In this document: in pieces, positions 46,833 through 57,083 of the stretch
How the letters are laid out: every line of letters starts with the position of its first letter
Numbering within the stretch: the first letter of the stretch is position 1
Origin: Flexithrix dorotheae DSM 6795
GTDB lineage: Bacteria; Bacteroidota; Bacteroidia; Cytophagales; Flammeovirgaceae
DNA: 64,000 nucleotides
Assembly (NCBI RefSeq): GCF_000379765.1
Contig: NZ_KB903498.1
Coordinates: forward strand, 282,148 to 346,147
Direction: 5' to 3'
Translations under genes and position numbers: made by a program
Notes under the pieces: generated by a model
What the model saw: the letters and a program-made list of their open reading frames with translations, nothing else
What the model was told of the DNA's origin: nothing
The model's database searches: none

Positions 46833-49800
46833 ATGAAGCACAATGACAAAATACAACTTATAAAAATCTCTGTTCTGGGATTTTTAATACAATTTATGAT
46901 CATAGGAGGTCTTGTAGCCCAAGACATTACCATTTCCGGAAAAATTACCAATGCCACGGATGGAGAACCATTGCCCGGGGTGAGTGTATTATTGCAGGGG
47001 ACAACAAATGGTGCCCTAAGCGATATTGATGGAAATTATAAAATTAATGCTCCTTCAGACGGATCATTATTATTCAGTTTTATTGGTTATGAAAAACAAA
47101 CCATAGAAATTAACGGCAGGTCAACTATTGATGTGATTCTTGCAGAGGATGTACGTCAGTTAGATGAAGTGGTAGTTACCGCTTTTGGTCTGGAAAAAGA
47201 GAAAAAAGCCATTACTTATGCCGCCCAGAATGTTTCTACTGAAGAAATGACAGAAGCCAGACCACTGAATGTGGTGGATGGCCTTTCAGGAAAAGTATCA
47301 GGGATTTCTGTAGCCAGAACCGGTACTGGAGTAGGCGCGCAGTCAAAAGTGATTTTAAGAGGTAACAGATCAGTAGCAGGAAGCAGCCAGCCAATTTATA
47401 TTGTAGATGGTGCGATCATGGGAAGTGACATCAGCAACTTTAGCCCAGATGATATTGAATCAATTACTGTGCTGAAAGGAGCGAATGCTGCAGCTCTTTA
47501 TGGAAGTAGAGCGAATAATGGTGCTATTGTGGTTACTACTAAAAAAGGAGCCGGAGGAAAAGGATTTAATGTACAATTAAATACTACCTATATGGCTGCT
47601 GATGCCATTTTATTGACTAATTATCAAAATGAGTACGGCCAGGGTAGTGGAGGAGTTTATGGTAAAAATGCGGTAAGAGATTGGGGACCAAGATTAGATG
47701 GAAGTCAGGTAGAACACTGGTCTAACGATCCTAATTTTCCCACATCAACTGCTACCTATTCGGCTAATCCGGATAACATAAAGGATTTCTTTAATACAGG
47801 ACATAATTTGGCCACTAATCTTGGAATATCAACTTCAAGTGAAAATACCAATGCTTATTTCTCCTATACTTTCACCGATGCGGAAGGAATTGTGAAAGGA
47901 AATGAATTGGAATCCCATAACCTTAATGTGAGGGTCAATACTACTCTTTCGGATAAACTCACCCTGGATTCCAGAGTGAATTATATCCGGGAAGTATTGG
48001 ATAATCAGCTGGCCACTGGGGAAAATTTTGCAAACCCAATCAGGCATGCTTTCAGGATACCACGGAATGTTACTACTGCCGATGCCTCCATATTTTCATT
48101 CATTAATGATGATGGTATTGAAAGACAGCATTTTTGGAAGCCAAATGACAATGGTGGTGCCAATCCATACTGGACTATTAACCGAAACCTGAACAATACA
48201 CTTAGAGAAAGGGTGATTGGTTTAATTTCTTTGAAATATGATATTACCGAGGACTTAAGCATTCTTGGAAGATCAGCAATTGACAGGAATAATTATTCTA
48301 GAAGTGATAAACTTTATAATGATTCCTATGTAATTGCGGACTTTGGAAATTACACTACTACACAGGGTTATGGATTTGAGTGGAATAGCGATTTCCTTTT
48401 AAATTATAACAAGGAATTTGGTACAGATTTCTCAATTGATGCAAGTTTCGGGGGTAATATTAGAAGATCTGAGTCAAGACAGGTCAATACAAATAATGGT
48501 CAGTTAAATGTTCCAAATTTGTTTGCCCTTAGCAATGCTAAAACTTTAACTGCCACTGAACCAGCCTCAGGAAACTTTAAAAAAGAGGTGCAATCTATCT
48601 ATGGATTTGCAACAATAGGTTGGAAAAATGCAGTATTTTTAGATTTAACCGCCAGAAATGACTGGAGTTCTACACTCCCAGCAGCAAACAGATCGTATTT
48701 TTATCCTTCTGTAGGTTTAACAGCCGTTGTATCTGACTTGTTTGCCGGAACACCAGGTTGGTTAACCTTCTTGAAACTGAGAGGTTCATATGCTCAGGTA
48801 GGTAACGATACAGATCCTTATCAAACTGCCAGAGCCGCCAATATTGGCCCTGGAGGAAATAATGGTTATTTACAATTATCTACCACAATTCCAATAGAAA
48901 ATCTATTGCCAGAGGAAACAGTTTCTACAGAATTTGGATTAGATGCAAGATTTCTGAATAACCGACTAGGATTTGATTTTACCTGGTATAAATCGAATAG
49001 TCAAAACCAGTTATTTGCAGTAAATGTACCAGTAGGTTCAGGAGCTTCCAGTATATTCCTTAATGGAGCAGATGTGGAAAACAAAGGGATAGAATTCTCA
49101 ATTAATGCTACTGTTGTTCAATCCAATAAATTCTCCTGGGATTTGAACTTTAATTATGGTGCAAATAATAGTACTGTTCTAAAAATTGCCGAGGGATTTG
49201 ACAATCTAAATGTTGGTGGAGCTGATTTTATGAGGCAATTTAAACTGGTAGAAGGTCGACCATGGGGGGAAGTTTATTCCAGAGGATTTGAAAGAGATGA
49301 GCAGGGAAGAGTACTTATTGCAGACGATGGTACACCAAGGACTACAGCAGGTTTAGATGTGCCAGTGGCCAACTTTAACCCGGATTGGACTGGTGGAATC
49401 AGAAATACCTTTAACTACGCCAATTTCGATTTAAGTTTCTTAATTGACATTCGTCAGGGTGGTAGTGTGGTTTCTTTAACTAATGCCATTATTTATGCTG
49501 ATGGACTAACCGAAGAGACGCTGCAAGGTCGGGATGGCTCATTAGTATTCGGTGAGAATTTCTTTGCACATGAAACTGCGGTATTGGAAGATGGAAGTGC
49601 AAATAATATTCAAACAGGTGCTGAGGAAATGTGGTCGAAACTGGGCGGTAGAAATGCTCCTGTAGGAGAAGCCTTTGTGAAAGATGCTTCTAATACCAGA
49701 CTCAGAGAATTGGTATTAGGCTATACTTTACCAAGTTCGGCATTGGCTAAAACACCATTTTCCAAAATAAGAGTAGCTTTTGTAGGCAGGAATTTATTCT

Positions 49801-49931
49801 TCATTTCAAATGCAGCAGGAAATCTTGATCCGGAAATATTTGTAGGAGTAGGGAATAATGCTGATGGTTTTGAATCATTTGGTCCTCCAACACAAAGGGA
49901 ATATGGTTTTAATGTAAGACTTGGATTTTAA
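46833..49931 (+). CDS. SusC/RagA family TonB-dependent transporter
   Basis: 1032 residues. A signal peptide (LIQFMIIGGLVAQ) leads directly to a carboxypeptidase-regulatory-like domain (ISGKITNATDGEPLPGVSVLLQGTTNG), and the plug starts DEVVVTAFGLEKEKKAITYAAQ, with the VLKGANAAALYGSRANNGAIVV block. Barrel and aromatic C-terminus (NVRLGF) follow. There is no STN domain, so it is not a sigma-signalling receptor; control probably lies with LacI. It pairs with the SusD gene that begins 55 bp downstream. Confidence 0.95.
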   Translation: MKHNDKIQLIKISVLGFLIQFMIIGGLVAQDITISGKITNATDGEPLPGVSVLLQGTTNGALSDIDGNYKINAPSDGSLLFSFIGYEKQTIEINGRSTIDVILAEDVRQLDEVVVTAFGLEKEKKAITYAAQNVSTEEMTEARPLNVVDGLSGKVSGISVARTGTGVGAQSKVILRGNRSVAGSSQPIYIVDGAIMGSDISNFSPDDIESITVLKGANAAALYGSRANNGAIVVTTKKGAGGKGFNVQLNTTYMAADAILLTNYQNEYGQGSGGVYGKNAVRDWGPRLDGSQVEHWSNDPNFPTSTATYSANPDNIKDFFNTGHNLATNLGISTSSENTNAYFSYTFTDAEGIVKGNELESHNLNVRVNTTLSDKLTLDSRVNYIREVLDNQLATGENFANPIRHAFRIPRNVTTADASIFSFINDDGIERQHFWKPNDNGGANPYWTINRNLNNTLRERVIGLISLKYDITEDLSILGRSAIDRNNYSRSDKLYNDSYVIADFGNYTTTQGYGFEWNSDFLLNYNKEFGTDFSIDASFGGNIRRSESRQVNTNNGQLNVPNLFALSNAKTLTATEPASGNFKKEVQSIYGFATIGWKNAVFLDLTARNDWSSTLPAANRSYFYPSVGLTAVVSDLFAGTPGWLTFLKLRGSYAQVGNDTDPYQTARAANIGPGGNNGYLQLSTTIPIENLLPEETVSTEFGLDARFLNNRLGFDFTWYKSNSQNQLFAVNVPVGSGASSIFLNGADVENKGIEFSINATVVQSNKFSWDLNFNYGANNSTVLKIAEGFDNLNVGGADFMRQFKLVEGRPWGEVYSRGFERDEQGRVLIADDGTPRTTAGLDVPVANFNPDWTGGIRNTFNYANFDLSFLIDIRQGGSVVSLTNAIIYADGLTEETLQGRDGSLVFGENFFAHETAVLEDGSANNIQTGAEEMWSKLGGRNAPVGEAFVKDASNTRLRELVLGYTLPSSALAKTPFSKIRVAFVGRNLFFISNAAGNLDPEIFVGVGNNADGFESFGPPTQREYGFNVRLGF

Positions 49932-49986
49932 GTTGGAAGGTAAATCACTTTAGAACTTAATTGAAAATCTTAAAAATTAGATAATT

Positions 49987-51561
49987 ATGAGATATATAAA
50001 ATTATTAATATTTAGTGTCAGCATTACCTTTATTATAGATGGGTGTACTGATAATTTTGATGAACTCAATACCAATCCACTGGCCCTGACAGACGATAAA
50101 GTGGATGCTTCATTGATTGGTTTGGCCTTTGCCCAAACCCAGTATAATACTGTAAATGGATTACATTGGAGGTTCCAAATATCACAAAATCTGTTTTCGG
50201 ATATTTACTGCCAATACTATGCGACCACTCAGTCAAACTTTGATTCTGATCGGTATACTCAGGTGGGTCGATGGGCAGATTTAGCATGGTCTTCCTTCTA
50301 CGGACAGGCTGCGCCCAATATTAAGTTCGTGGAAGACTTTACTGGTGAAAATGGGCTCGATCTACAAAATGCTGTGGCTAAAGTGTGGAAAGTGTATGGG
50401 TATCATCGAATTACGGATTATTGGGGACCTGTCCCTTACTCTGCCTTTGGAAATGGTGAAATTGTGGTTCCATACGATACTCAGGAATCCATTTACAAAA
50501 GTTTCTTTCCTATTTTAGATGAGGCTGTGGCTGTTCTTAGCAGTAATTCAGGTGGAAATGCTTTTGGAAACAATGATCAGATTTACAATGGGGATGTGGA
50601 TAAATGGTTGGTATTTGCAAATACGCTGAGATTAAGATTGGCCATGAGGTTAAAATATGTTGATCCTGGATTGGCGAAAACTGAAGCTGAGAAAGCAGTT
50701 GCTGCAGGTGTAATGGAAGGTATAGATCAAAATGCTACCATGTTAACCACCAACAATTCTCAAAATCCATTGAATACCATAACCAACTGGGGAGAATTTA
50801 GAATGAGTGCTGCTATGGAAAGTGTATTAAAAGGATATGAAGATCCAAGAATGCCGGTTTATTTTAGCCCAGCAGCAGATGGTGATACCGATGGAGATGG
50901 TATTCCTTTTGAAGGTCTGGTAAATGGACAGTCAAAAGTGGCTTTAACAGCCGGACAGAATTCTAATCACTCTGATCTGGGTCCACAGTTTTTACCAGCT
51001 GCTCTGGGTGATAATAACAGAATTGTGGTAATTAGAGCAGCAGAAGCCTATTTCCTTAGAGCGGAAGGCGCTTTGGAAGGATGGAATATGGGAGGAACTG
51101 CTAAAGAATTGTATGACAATGGAATTAGAATGTCGATGAAGGAATGGGAGGCTGCAGAAGATGCTGCCATTGATGCCTACATTGCAAGTGGAAATACTCC
51201 GGTTGAAGTAGGTGATGAAAATAATACTCCTGCCCTAACCGATATTCCAATTGCTTTTGATACCGGAGGAGATAAAGAAAAACAACTGGAGCAAATCATT
51301 ACCCAGAAATGGCTTGCACTCTATCCTGATGGATGGGAAGGCTGGGCGGAATTGAGAAGGACAGGATATCCTAAGCAATACACCAGACTTAATTCTGATA
51401 ACCCTGATGTAGGGCCTGATGAAATTATGAGAAGAATGGTGTATGTAACAGGTGAATTTGGGACAAACTTAGAGGCTGTAGAAGAAGCTATAGCTTTACC
51501 AGAACTCTCCGGTAAAGGAGGGGACAAGGGAAGCACTAAGGTTTGGTGGGACGCAAAATAA
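49987..51561 (+). CDS. SusD-like lipoprotein (SusD-like family 2)
   Basis: 524 residues, with a lipobox at Cys20 (FIIDGC) followed by TDNFDELNTNP, the start typical of the second SusD family (PF12771-like). Helical TPR-type regions include AVAKVWKVYGYHRITDYWGPVPYS and NRIVVIRAAEAYFLRAEGAL. The C-terminal QIITQKWLALYPDGWEGWAELRRTGYP is a strong family signature. It binds glycan at the cell surface for the preceding SusC. A terminator follows the gene. Confidence 0.93.
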   Translation: MRYIKLLIFSVSITFIIDGCTDNFDELNTNPLALTDDKVDASLIGLAFAQTQYNTVNGLHWRFQISQNLFSDIYCQYYATTQSNFDSDRYTQVGRWADLAWSSFYGQAAPNIKFVEDFTGENGLDLQNAVAKVWKVYGYHRITDYWGPVPYSAFGNGEIVVPYDTQESIYKSFFPILDEAVAVLSSNSGGNAFGNNDQIYNGDVDKWLVFANTLRLRLAMRLKYVDPGLAKTEAEKAVAAGVMEGIDQNATMLTTNNSQNPLNTITNWGEFRMSAAMESVLKGYEDPRMPVYFSPAADGDTDGDGIPFEGLVNGQSKVALTAGQNSNHSDLGPQFLPAALGDNNRIVVIRAAEAYFLRAEGALEGWNMGGTAKELYDNGIRMSMKEWEAAEDAAIDAYIASGNTPVEVGDENNTPALTDIPIAFDTGGDKEKQLEQIITQKWLALYPDGWEGWAELRRTGYPKQYTRLNSDNPDVGPDEIMRRMVYVTGEFGTNLEAVEEAIALPELSGKGGDKGSTKVWWDAK

Positions 51562-51583
51562 AAACGATCTCTGAATATATTTT

Positions 51584-51617
51584 AAAAGTGCCTGCCGGAT
51601 TGGCGGGCACTTTTTTT
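51584..51617 (+). terminator. Intrinsic terminator after the second susD
   Basis: AAAGTGCCTGCC and GGCGGGCACTTT form a 12-bp stem with one G-U pair and a 5-nt loop, then seven Ts. It ends the susCD transcript 23 bp after the stop. Confidence 0.88.
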
Positions 51618-51725
51618 CTTAAAAATGTTTTAGGTACATTTAGGTAGAGGTATGCAATTAGTTGGATTCAATAATGCACTAATCATAAAAATATACCTCT
51701 TCCAAAAAACTATAAGGTGTCTGAC

Positions 51726-54700
51726 ATGCGAATAAATCAAGTTTCAAAATTATTATTTTCATTGCTCCTGCTTTCTTTTTATTCCTGTGAGGAAAGCAAG
51801 GATCAAATGTTTACAAAACTTTCCTCGGGAAAGACTGGAATTGAATTCCGGAATACCATTAAAGAAACCAAAGAGTTTAATATGCTTTCCTATATGTATT
51901 TGTACAATGGGGGAGGAGTAGCTGTAGGGGATATCAATAATGATGGATTACAGGATATTTATTTTTCAGGAAATCTGGTGGCCAATCGCATGTACCTCAA
52001 TAAGGGGAATATGGAGTTTGAAGATATCACTAAAAAGGCAGGTTTGGAAGCAGCTGGCCTTTGGAATACCGGGGTGACCATGGCGGATGTAAATGGAGAT
52101 GGTTTACTGGATATTTATGTATGTCGATCGGCTGCGGTGAATGTAGATTATCGAAGAAATAAATTATTTATCAACAATGGGGACCTGACTTTTAGAGAAG
52201 CCTCTGCGGAATACAATTTAGATGACCCTTCTTACACCACTCAGGCAGCATTTTTTGATTATGACCTGGATGGAGACCTGGATGTTTATTTATTGAATCA
52301 TTCTCTTAGAGAGCATGCAGGTGTTACCCGTTCCGCAGGCCTGGACAAAACCAGGAAAGCCCCTTATTTTGGAGATAAATTGTATGAAAATGATAATGGA
52401 ATTTTTGTGGACGTGTCTTATACAGCAGGTATATTGAATAATGTTCTGGGTTTCGGGTTAGGTATTGGAATTTCCGACATTAATGCGGATGGTTGGCCGG
52501 ATATTTATGTTTCCAATGATTTTCATGAAGAAGATTACCTTTATCTTAATCAAAAAGATGGAACTTTTGAACAGGTTTCAGCTTCCTATCTCAGCCACCA
52601 TTCTGTATTTTCCATGGGCTGTGATATTGCCGATATCAACAATGATGAAAAAGTAGATATTTTCACACTAGATATGCTGCCTGAAGATAATTACGGACAA
52701 AAAATGGCTTTTGGTGCAGAGTCCTATAACAAGTACCACCAGTTGCTGGCCAATGGTTTTCATCATCAGACCATGCGGAATATGTTGCATGTGAATAATG
52801 GCGATGGCACTTTTAGTGAAATTGGTCAGCTGGCCGGGGTTTCCAATACAGACTGGAGTTGGAGTGCCCTGATGGCAGATTTTGACAATGATGGGTGGAA
52901 GGATATTTTCATTACCAATGGCATTGGGCGCTACCCAACAGACATGGATTTCATGAATTATGTGGTAAGCCTGAAAGTAAAAAGTGCGGAAAAGATTGAT
53001 CAGAACCTGTTAGAGATTGTGGACAAAATGCCAATTACCAAAGTTCATAATTACATGTACCGCAATAATGGCGATTTAACTTTCACAGATGAATCATTTA
53101 ACTGGGGGTTTGATGAAAAAAACCTGACTAATGGAGCTGCTTATGCCGATTTCGATAATGATGGCGACCTTGATTTGGTGGTGAATAACATCAATGAACA
53201 AGGGGCTCTTTACCAGAATAACAGTGAGGTTTTCCAGCAAAATAATTATATCAAGATTAAACTGAAAGGAAATAAAGCCAATCAATTTGGTATTGGAGCA
53301 AAAGTGAAACTCAAAGTGGATGGAAAAAGCTATTTTCAGGAAATGCAACCTGTAAGAGGATTTCAATCTGCTACTGGTTACGAATTGGTTTTTGGTTTGG
53401 GAAAAGCTTCAAAAATTGATCATCTCGAAGTGACCTGGCCTGATGGTTCGGTAAGTGATTTATCAAATCAATCGGTAAATCAATCGCTTGTAATTGATCA
53501 GGAAAATGCCACAACTCCAGAGGAACTGAAATCGGAGGAAAAAGCGGTTCTTTTTCAAAAAGCTGATAACAAGCTGGATATCGATTTTAAGCATAAGGAA
53601 AATGAATATCTTGATTTTAAAAGAGACCGGTTAATTCCCCAGGGGTATTCTAACCTGGGCCCCAAAATGGCAATTGGAGATGTGAATGGTGATGCGCTGG
53701 AAGATATTTATTTTGGTGGGGCCAAAGGATTTTCAGGACAATTATTCATTCAACAGCGGGATGGCAAGTTTAAGTTAGCCAATACCCAGGCATTTGAAGA
53801 GCAAAAGGCTTCCGAAGAAGTTTCAGCTCTATTTTTTGATGCCGATCAGGATAATGACCTGGACCTTTATGTGGTAAGCGGAGGAAATGAATTTGAACAA
53901 ACTAACCCGGCATTACAAGACAAAATTTACTTTAATGATGGAAAAGGTAATTTTAGTCTTGGAGAAAACAAGTTGCCAAAAATGATTTCAAGTGGAAGTC
54001 AGGTTTCTGCAGCAGATATTGATGCTGATGGAGATCAGGATTTATTTGTGGGGGGAAGAATTACCCCGGGAGCCTATCCTGTTCCGCCCCAAAGCTATAT
54101 TTTACTGAATGACGGTAAAGGAAATTTCTCAGATGTTACTTCCAATTTCGCCCCTGATTTGGTGAATCCAGGAATGGTCACTGATGCGCAGTTTCTGGAA
54201 ATTAATGGTGATAATTTTCCTGATTTATTTTTAGTCGGGGAATGGATGGCCCCTACTGTTTTGATCAATAAAAATGGGAGTGGTTTTGAATTATCAACTT
54301 CAGGGGAACTGGCCGGTTTATCGGGGTGGTGGAATGCTATACATGCTGCAGATATGGATATGGATGGCGACCTGGATTTGGTTTTGGGGAATTTTGGAAA
54401 TAACAATCAATACAGACCCACCGAAAAGCATCCGGTTTCTATGATCTATAAAGATTTTGATCAGAATGGTTCTATAGATCCTATTTTGTGTTGTTATATT
54501 CAGGGTGAAAATCATTTTGCCTATTCCAGAGATGAACTGATCGGGCAATTGGCAGGATTAAAGAAAAAATTCCCGGATTATGCTTCTTTTGGAAAAGCTT
54601 CTCCAGCCTCCTTTTTTGATGCTGAACAGGCAAAAGGAGCGGATACCTTAAAGGCTCTGACTTTCGAAACGGTTTATTTGGAAAACAAAGGAAATGGTAG

Positions 54701-55028
54701 TTTCGAAATCCATCAGCTTCCGGTTCAGGCACAATTTGCTCCGGTTTTTGGAATTACTTCTACCGATGTAAATGGTGATGGAAACCTGGACTTGATTTTA
54801 GCAGGAAATCAATCCCTGACCAGAGTAAGCACCGGGAAATTTGAAGCCAATTATGGTCAGGTATTTCTGGGAGATGGCCAGGGCAATTTCACTTATTTAG
54901 CCGACCGGCAATCCGGTTTGGCAGTGAAAGGTGATGTTCGAGATATTAAAAAATTGAAAATCAATAATCGGGAATTCATAATGTTTTCCAGAAATAATGA
55001 TTCAGTGGTATCTTATGAATTGAATTAG
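51726..55028 (+). CDS. FG-GAP/VCBS repeat lipoprotein with ASPIC/UnbV domain (CRTAC1-like)
   Basis: ATG 51726 is preferred over the upstream GTG. Lipobox SFYSCEE gives Cys21 after a good signal peptide. The roughly 1100-residue mature part carries many FG-GAP-like calcium-binding blades, e.g. GDINNDGLQDIYFSG, ADVNGDGLLDIYVCR, ADFDNDGWKDIFITN and AADIDADGDQDLFVGG, forming beta-propellers. An ASPIC/UnbV domain lies near residues 545-585 (QPVRGFQSATGYELVFGLGKASKIDHLEVTWPDGS). These proteins often follow SusCD pairs in Bacteroidota, likely as surface glycan-binding or presenting proteins. Function is not proven. Confidence 0.92.
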   Translation: MRINQVSKLLFSLLLLSFYSCEESKDQMFTKLSSGKTGIEFRNTIKETKEFNMLSYMYLYNGGGVAVGDINNDGLQDIYFSGNLVANRMYLNKGNMEFEDITKKAGLEAAGLWNTGVTMADVNGDGLLDIYVCRSAAVNVDYRRNKLFINNGDLTFREASAEYNLDDPSYTTQAAFFDYDLDGDLDVYLLNHSLREHAGVTRSAGLDKTRKAPYFGDKLYENDNGIFVDVSYTAGILNNVLGFGLGIGISDINADGWPDIYVSNDFHEEDYLYLNQKDGTFEQVSASYLSHHSVFSMGCDIADINNDEKVDIFTLDMLPEDNYGQKMAFGAESYNKYHQLLANGFHHQTMRNMLHVNNGDGTFSEIGQLAGVSNTDWSWSALMADFDNDGWKDIFITNGIGRYPTDMDFMNYVVSLKVKSAEKIDQNLLEIVDKMPITKVHNYMYRNNGDLTFTDESFNWGFDEKNLTNGAAYADFDNDGDLDLVVNNINEQGALYQNNSEVFQQNNYIKIKLKGNKANQFGIGAKVKLKVDGKSYFQEMQPVRGFQSATGYELVFGLGKASKIDHLEVTWPDGSVSDLSNQSVNQSLVIDQENATTPEELKSEEKAVLFQKADNKLDIDFKHKENEYLDFKRDRLIPQGYSNLGPKMAIGDVNGDALEDIYFGGAKGFSGQLFIQQRDGKFKLANTQAFEEQKASEEVSALFFDADQDNDLDLYVVSGGNEFEQTNPALQDKIYFNDGKGNFSLGENKLPKMISSGSQVSAADIDADGDQDLFVGGRITPGAYPVPPQSYILLNDGKGNFSDVTSNFAPDLVNPGMVTDAQFLEINGDNFPDLFLVGEWMAPTVLINKNGSGFELSTSGELAGLSGWWNAIHAADMDMDGDLDLVLGNFGNNNQYRPTEKHPVSMIYKDFDQNGSIDPILCCYIQGENHFAYSRDELIGQLAGLKKKFPDYASFGKASPASFFDAEQAKGADTLKALTFETVYLENKGNGSFEIHQLPVQAQFAPVFGITSTDVNGDGNLDLILAGNQSLTRVSTGKFEANYGQVFLGDGQGNFTYLADRQSGLAVKGDVRDIKKLKINNREFIMFSRNNDSVVSYELN

Positions 55029-55033
55029 GATTT

Positions 55034-55055
55034 TGCAGGGTCGTAAGACCCTGCA
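55034..55055. terminator. Hairpin between convergent genes
   Basis: TGCAGGGTC-GTAA-GACCCTGCA is a perfect 9-bp stem, GC-rich in a low-GC setting, only 6 bp after the FG-GAP gene stop and 18 bp from the stop of the leftward oxidoreductase. It lacks a T tract, so it may be a pause or protection hairpin more than a full terminator. Confidence 0.6.
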
Positions 55056-55072
55056 TATTTGATTAGATTAGC

Positions 55073-56974
55073 CTACAAAAATTCCCCAAAATGATTGACC
55101 TGCTTAAGGTTGAATGGATCAAAAAGTTCGTCAATTAAAACGGCAAAGGCACTTCTGGAGATAAGGTCGGAAGCGGAAAGGGATTTCATGCCGTTATTTT
55201 CCATAATTTCCTGAGCCTTTTTGGTTACCGTCTCTTTGGTGGTGGCAGCCATGGAATCAGGATATTCTTCACCCAACAAAATCAGAATATCAATTGCTTC
55301 CTGGAAAGCAATATTATCCGATAGCTGAGGCAATTGTTCCAACCAGTCTTCCAGGCCATCCGTTAGAGCAGTTTTAGTCAGAATACTATCGGGATAGAAA
55401 AGTGTCTGATTTTCCCAACCAACGTTTTTTCCTTCTCCTTTGAGAATTCCAGTTACCCCGATTTTCTGAATAGAGTGAAAAGCCGGATGATCCGGGGTAA
55501 CATCCACATAGGGCAGAAGATAAGCTCCTGATTTCAGCAATTCCTGTTGCACTTTCCGAACGGGGACTTTGGAAGGAGTAATCTGATCTTTTGCAGATAA
55601 TGAGGCTAAAGTACCGGCTGCCTGGCCAATTAGAAGACAAACTGGTTGAAGCCGGGTAGTGCCATTCACCAGATTGCTTACGGAAATGGATTTTTCAGCC
55701 ACAATAAAATTTTCTGTGGACTTTGGAATCATGGTACCCAGGGGCAATGCATATGATGGTACTGGATAAAAATGCAGATCGGGTAATTTTTGAAATTCCG
55801 GATAAGCAAAATGATGATGGTCTATAGGATAGTCTCCCACTGCTACTCCGGTGCGGTAAAGTGGTGTTTCCTGCTCAAAAGGTTTGGCCAGGTCATTCAA
55901 ATTGAACCGAACGATTCCTTTAATTCTCCTCGATTCCCGATGATAGGGAATAAAAGGCAGGTTATCTGCAGTGGGGTAGACGTCATCTGCAATGCCCAAA
56001 TTTTTATAACCTAATTCCGTTTGCAGGTAATACACATACTGTAGGGTAAAATCTTTTGCGGCTTTTAGGGCTTCATTCCTTTCTTCAGGTGATTTATCAA
56101 TCAGGTTGAGGTAATAATCATTGCCATTAATAGGCCAGTTGATCATGTAATAGTCATTGGGTAATTTGCCATATTCCATCATCTTATCACAATCCCAAAG
56201 TGTTCTGCCCAGGCTATCCGCATCACATTTTCCCGCACAGGTGCAATAAAACGGTGTAGGATCGTAGTTCTCAGGTTGCGGAATGGTCTTATCTGCATTT
56301 GGACCAAAGTCCTTTAGAATGGCTACATAAGTCAAATCCTGGACGATATCATTTCCTGTTTCCGGGGCAATATCTTCCCCAGTATCCTTTCCGGATTCCA
56401 TCCCAATATCATAGGGAATGCCAGCTACTTTCGCAATATCTCCAAGTTCTGTACCATCAACCACCACTTTTGCCTGAACCGTAATTTGTTCTCCTTCTTT
56501 TTCGAAATGAGCTTCCCAACCCTTTTCATTGGGTTGAATGGAGATAAATTTCGAGTTCAGAACAACCTGAAGTTTTTCCTCTTTGGCAGCCATATCCTGA
56601 AGGATTACCGCAGCGGTTTTTGGTTCAAAAAGCACATTGCTCACCCAGCCTGTTTTTAAAGCATCCAAACCTCCATAGTGCCTGGAAAGGTTTTGTTTGA
56701 ACTCTTCCCATAAACCGGATTGTAATTTGTAATTCCCATCGATGGCGCTTACTCCAGCTGAAGTCAGCATACCGCCCAGCCATGGTGTTTCTTCAAAAAT
56801 CATTGTAGAACTACCCATTCGGGCTGCCTGAATGCCTGCCATTGTGCCACTTGCCCCCCCGCCAATTACTAACACTTCGGTTTGTTGGATCTCCTGGTTT
56901 TCAGCATTTTCAGATGAGGAGCAGGAAGTGAATAGTGTAAGTGAAATAAATAGGTAAAGTAAATTTGTTTTCAT
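55073..56974 (-). CDS. FAD-dependent oxidoreductase lipoprotein
   Basis: 633 residues. The N-terminal lipoprotein signal has Cys18 (LFTSCSSSENAEN). The FAD-binding motif VLVIGGGASGTMAGIQAARMG lies at about residues 34-54, and ELGDIAKVAGIPYDIG and TTRLQPVCLLIGQAAGTLASLSA follow. It belongs to the FAD-dependent oxidoreductase family PF12831, often called xanthan-lyase-like in Bacteroidota. CTCAGKCDADSLG is a Cys cluster. It is next to the FG-GAP protein and could oxidise a sugar or alcohol group. Substrate unknown. Confidence 0.85.
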   Translation of the reverse strand: MKTNLLYLFISLTLFTSCSSSENAENQEIQQTEVLVIGGGASGTMAGIQAARMGSSTMIFEETPWLGGMLTSAGVSAIDGNYKLQSGLWEEFKQNLSRHYGGLDALKTGWVSNVLFEPKTAAVILQDMAAKEEKLQVVLNSKFISIQPNEKGWEAHFEKEGEQITVQAKVVVDGTELGDIAKVAGIPYDIGMESGKDTGEDIAPETGNDIVQDLTYVAILKDFGPNADKTIPQPENYDPTPFYCTCAGKCDADSLGRTLWDCDKMMEYGKLPNDYYMINWPINGNDYYLNLIDKSPEERNEALKAAKDFTLQYVYYLQTELGYKNLGIADDVYPTADNLPFIPYHRESRRIKGIVRFNLNDLAKPFEQETPLYRTGVAVGDYPIDHHHFAYPEFQKLPDLHFYPVPSYALPLGTMIPKSTENFIVAEKSISVSNLVNGTTRLQPVCLLIGQAAGTLASLSAKDQITPSKVPVRKVQQELLKSGAYLLPYVDVTPDHPAFHSIQKIGVTGILKGEGKNVGWENQTLFYPDSILTKTALTDGLEDWLEQLPQLSDNIAFQEAIDILILLGEEYPDSMAATTKETVTKKAQEIMENNGMKSLSASDLISRSAFAVLIDELFDPFNLKQVNHFGEFL

Positions 56975-57083
56975 TTCAGATTAAATGTGTTGTTATTGAA
57001 GTTGTTTAATGTGCAGGTGCAAATTTAGCTGGAAAAGGGAAAAGCCTGTCTTTTTACCAGAATAATTCTGGTTTTTTGGGGGG

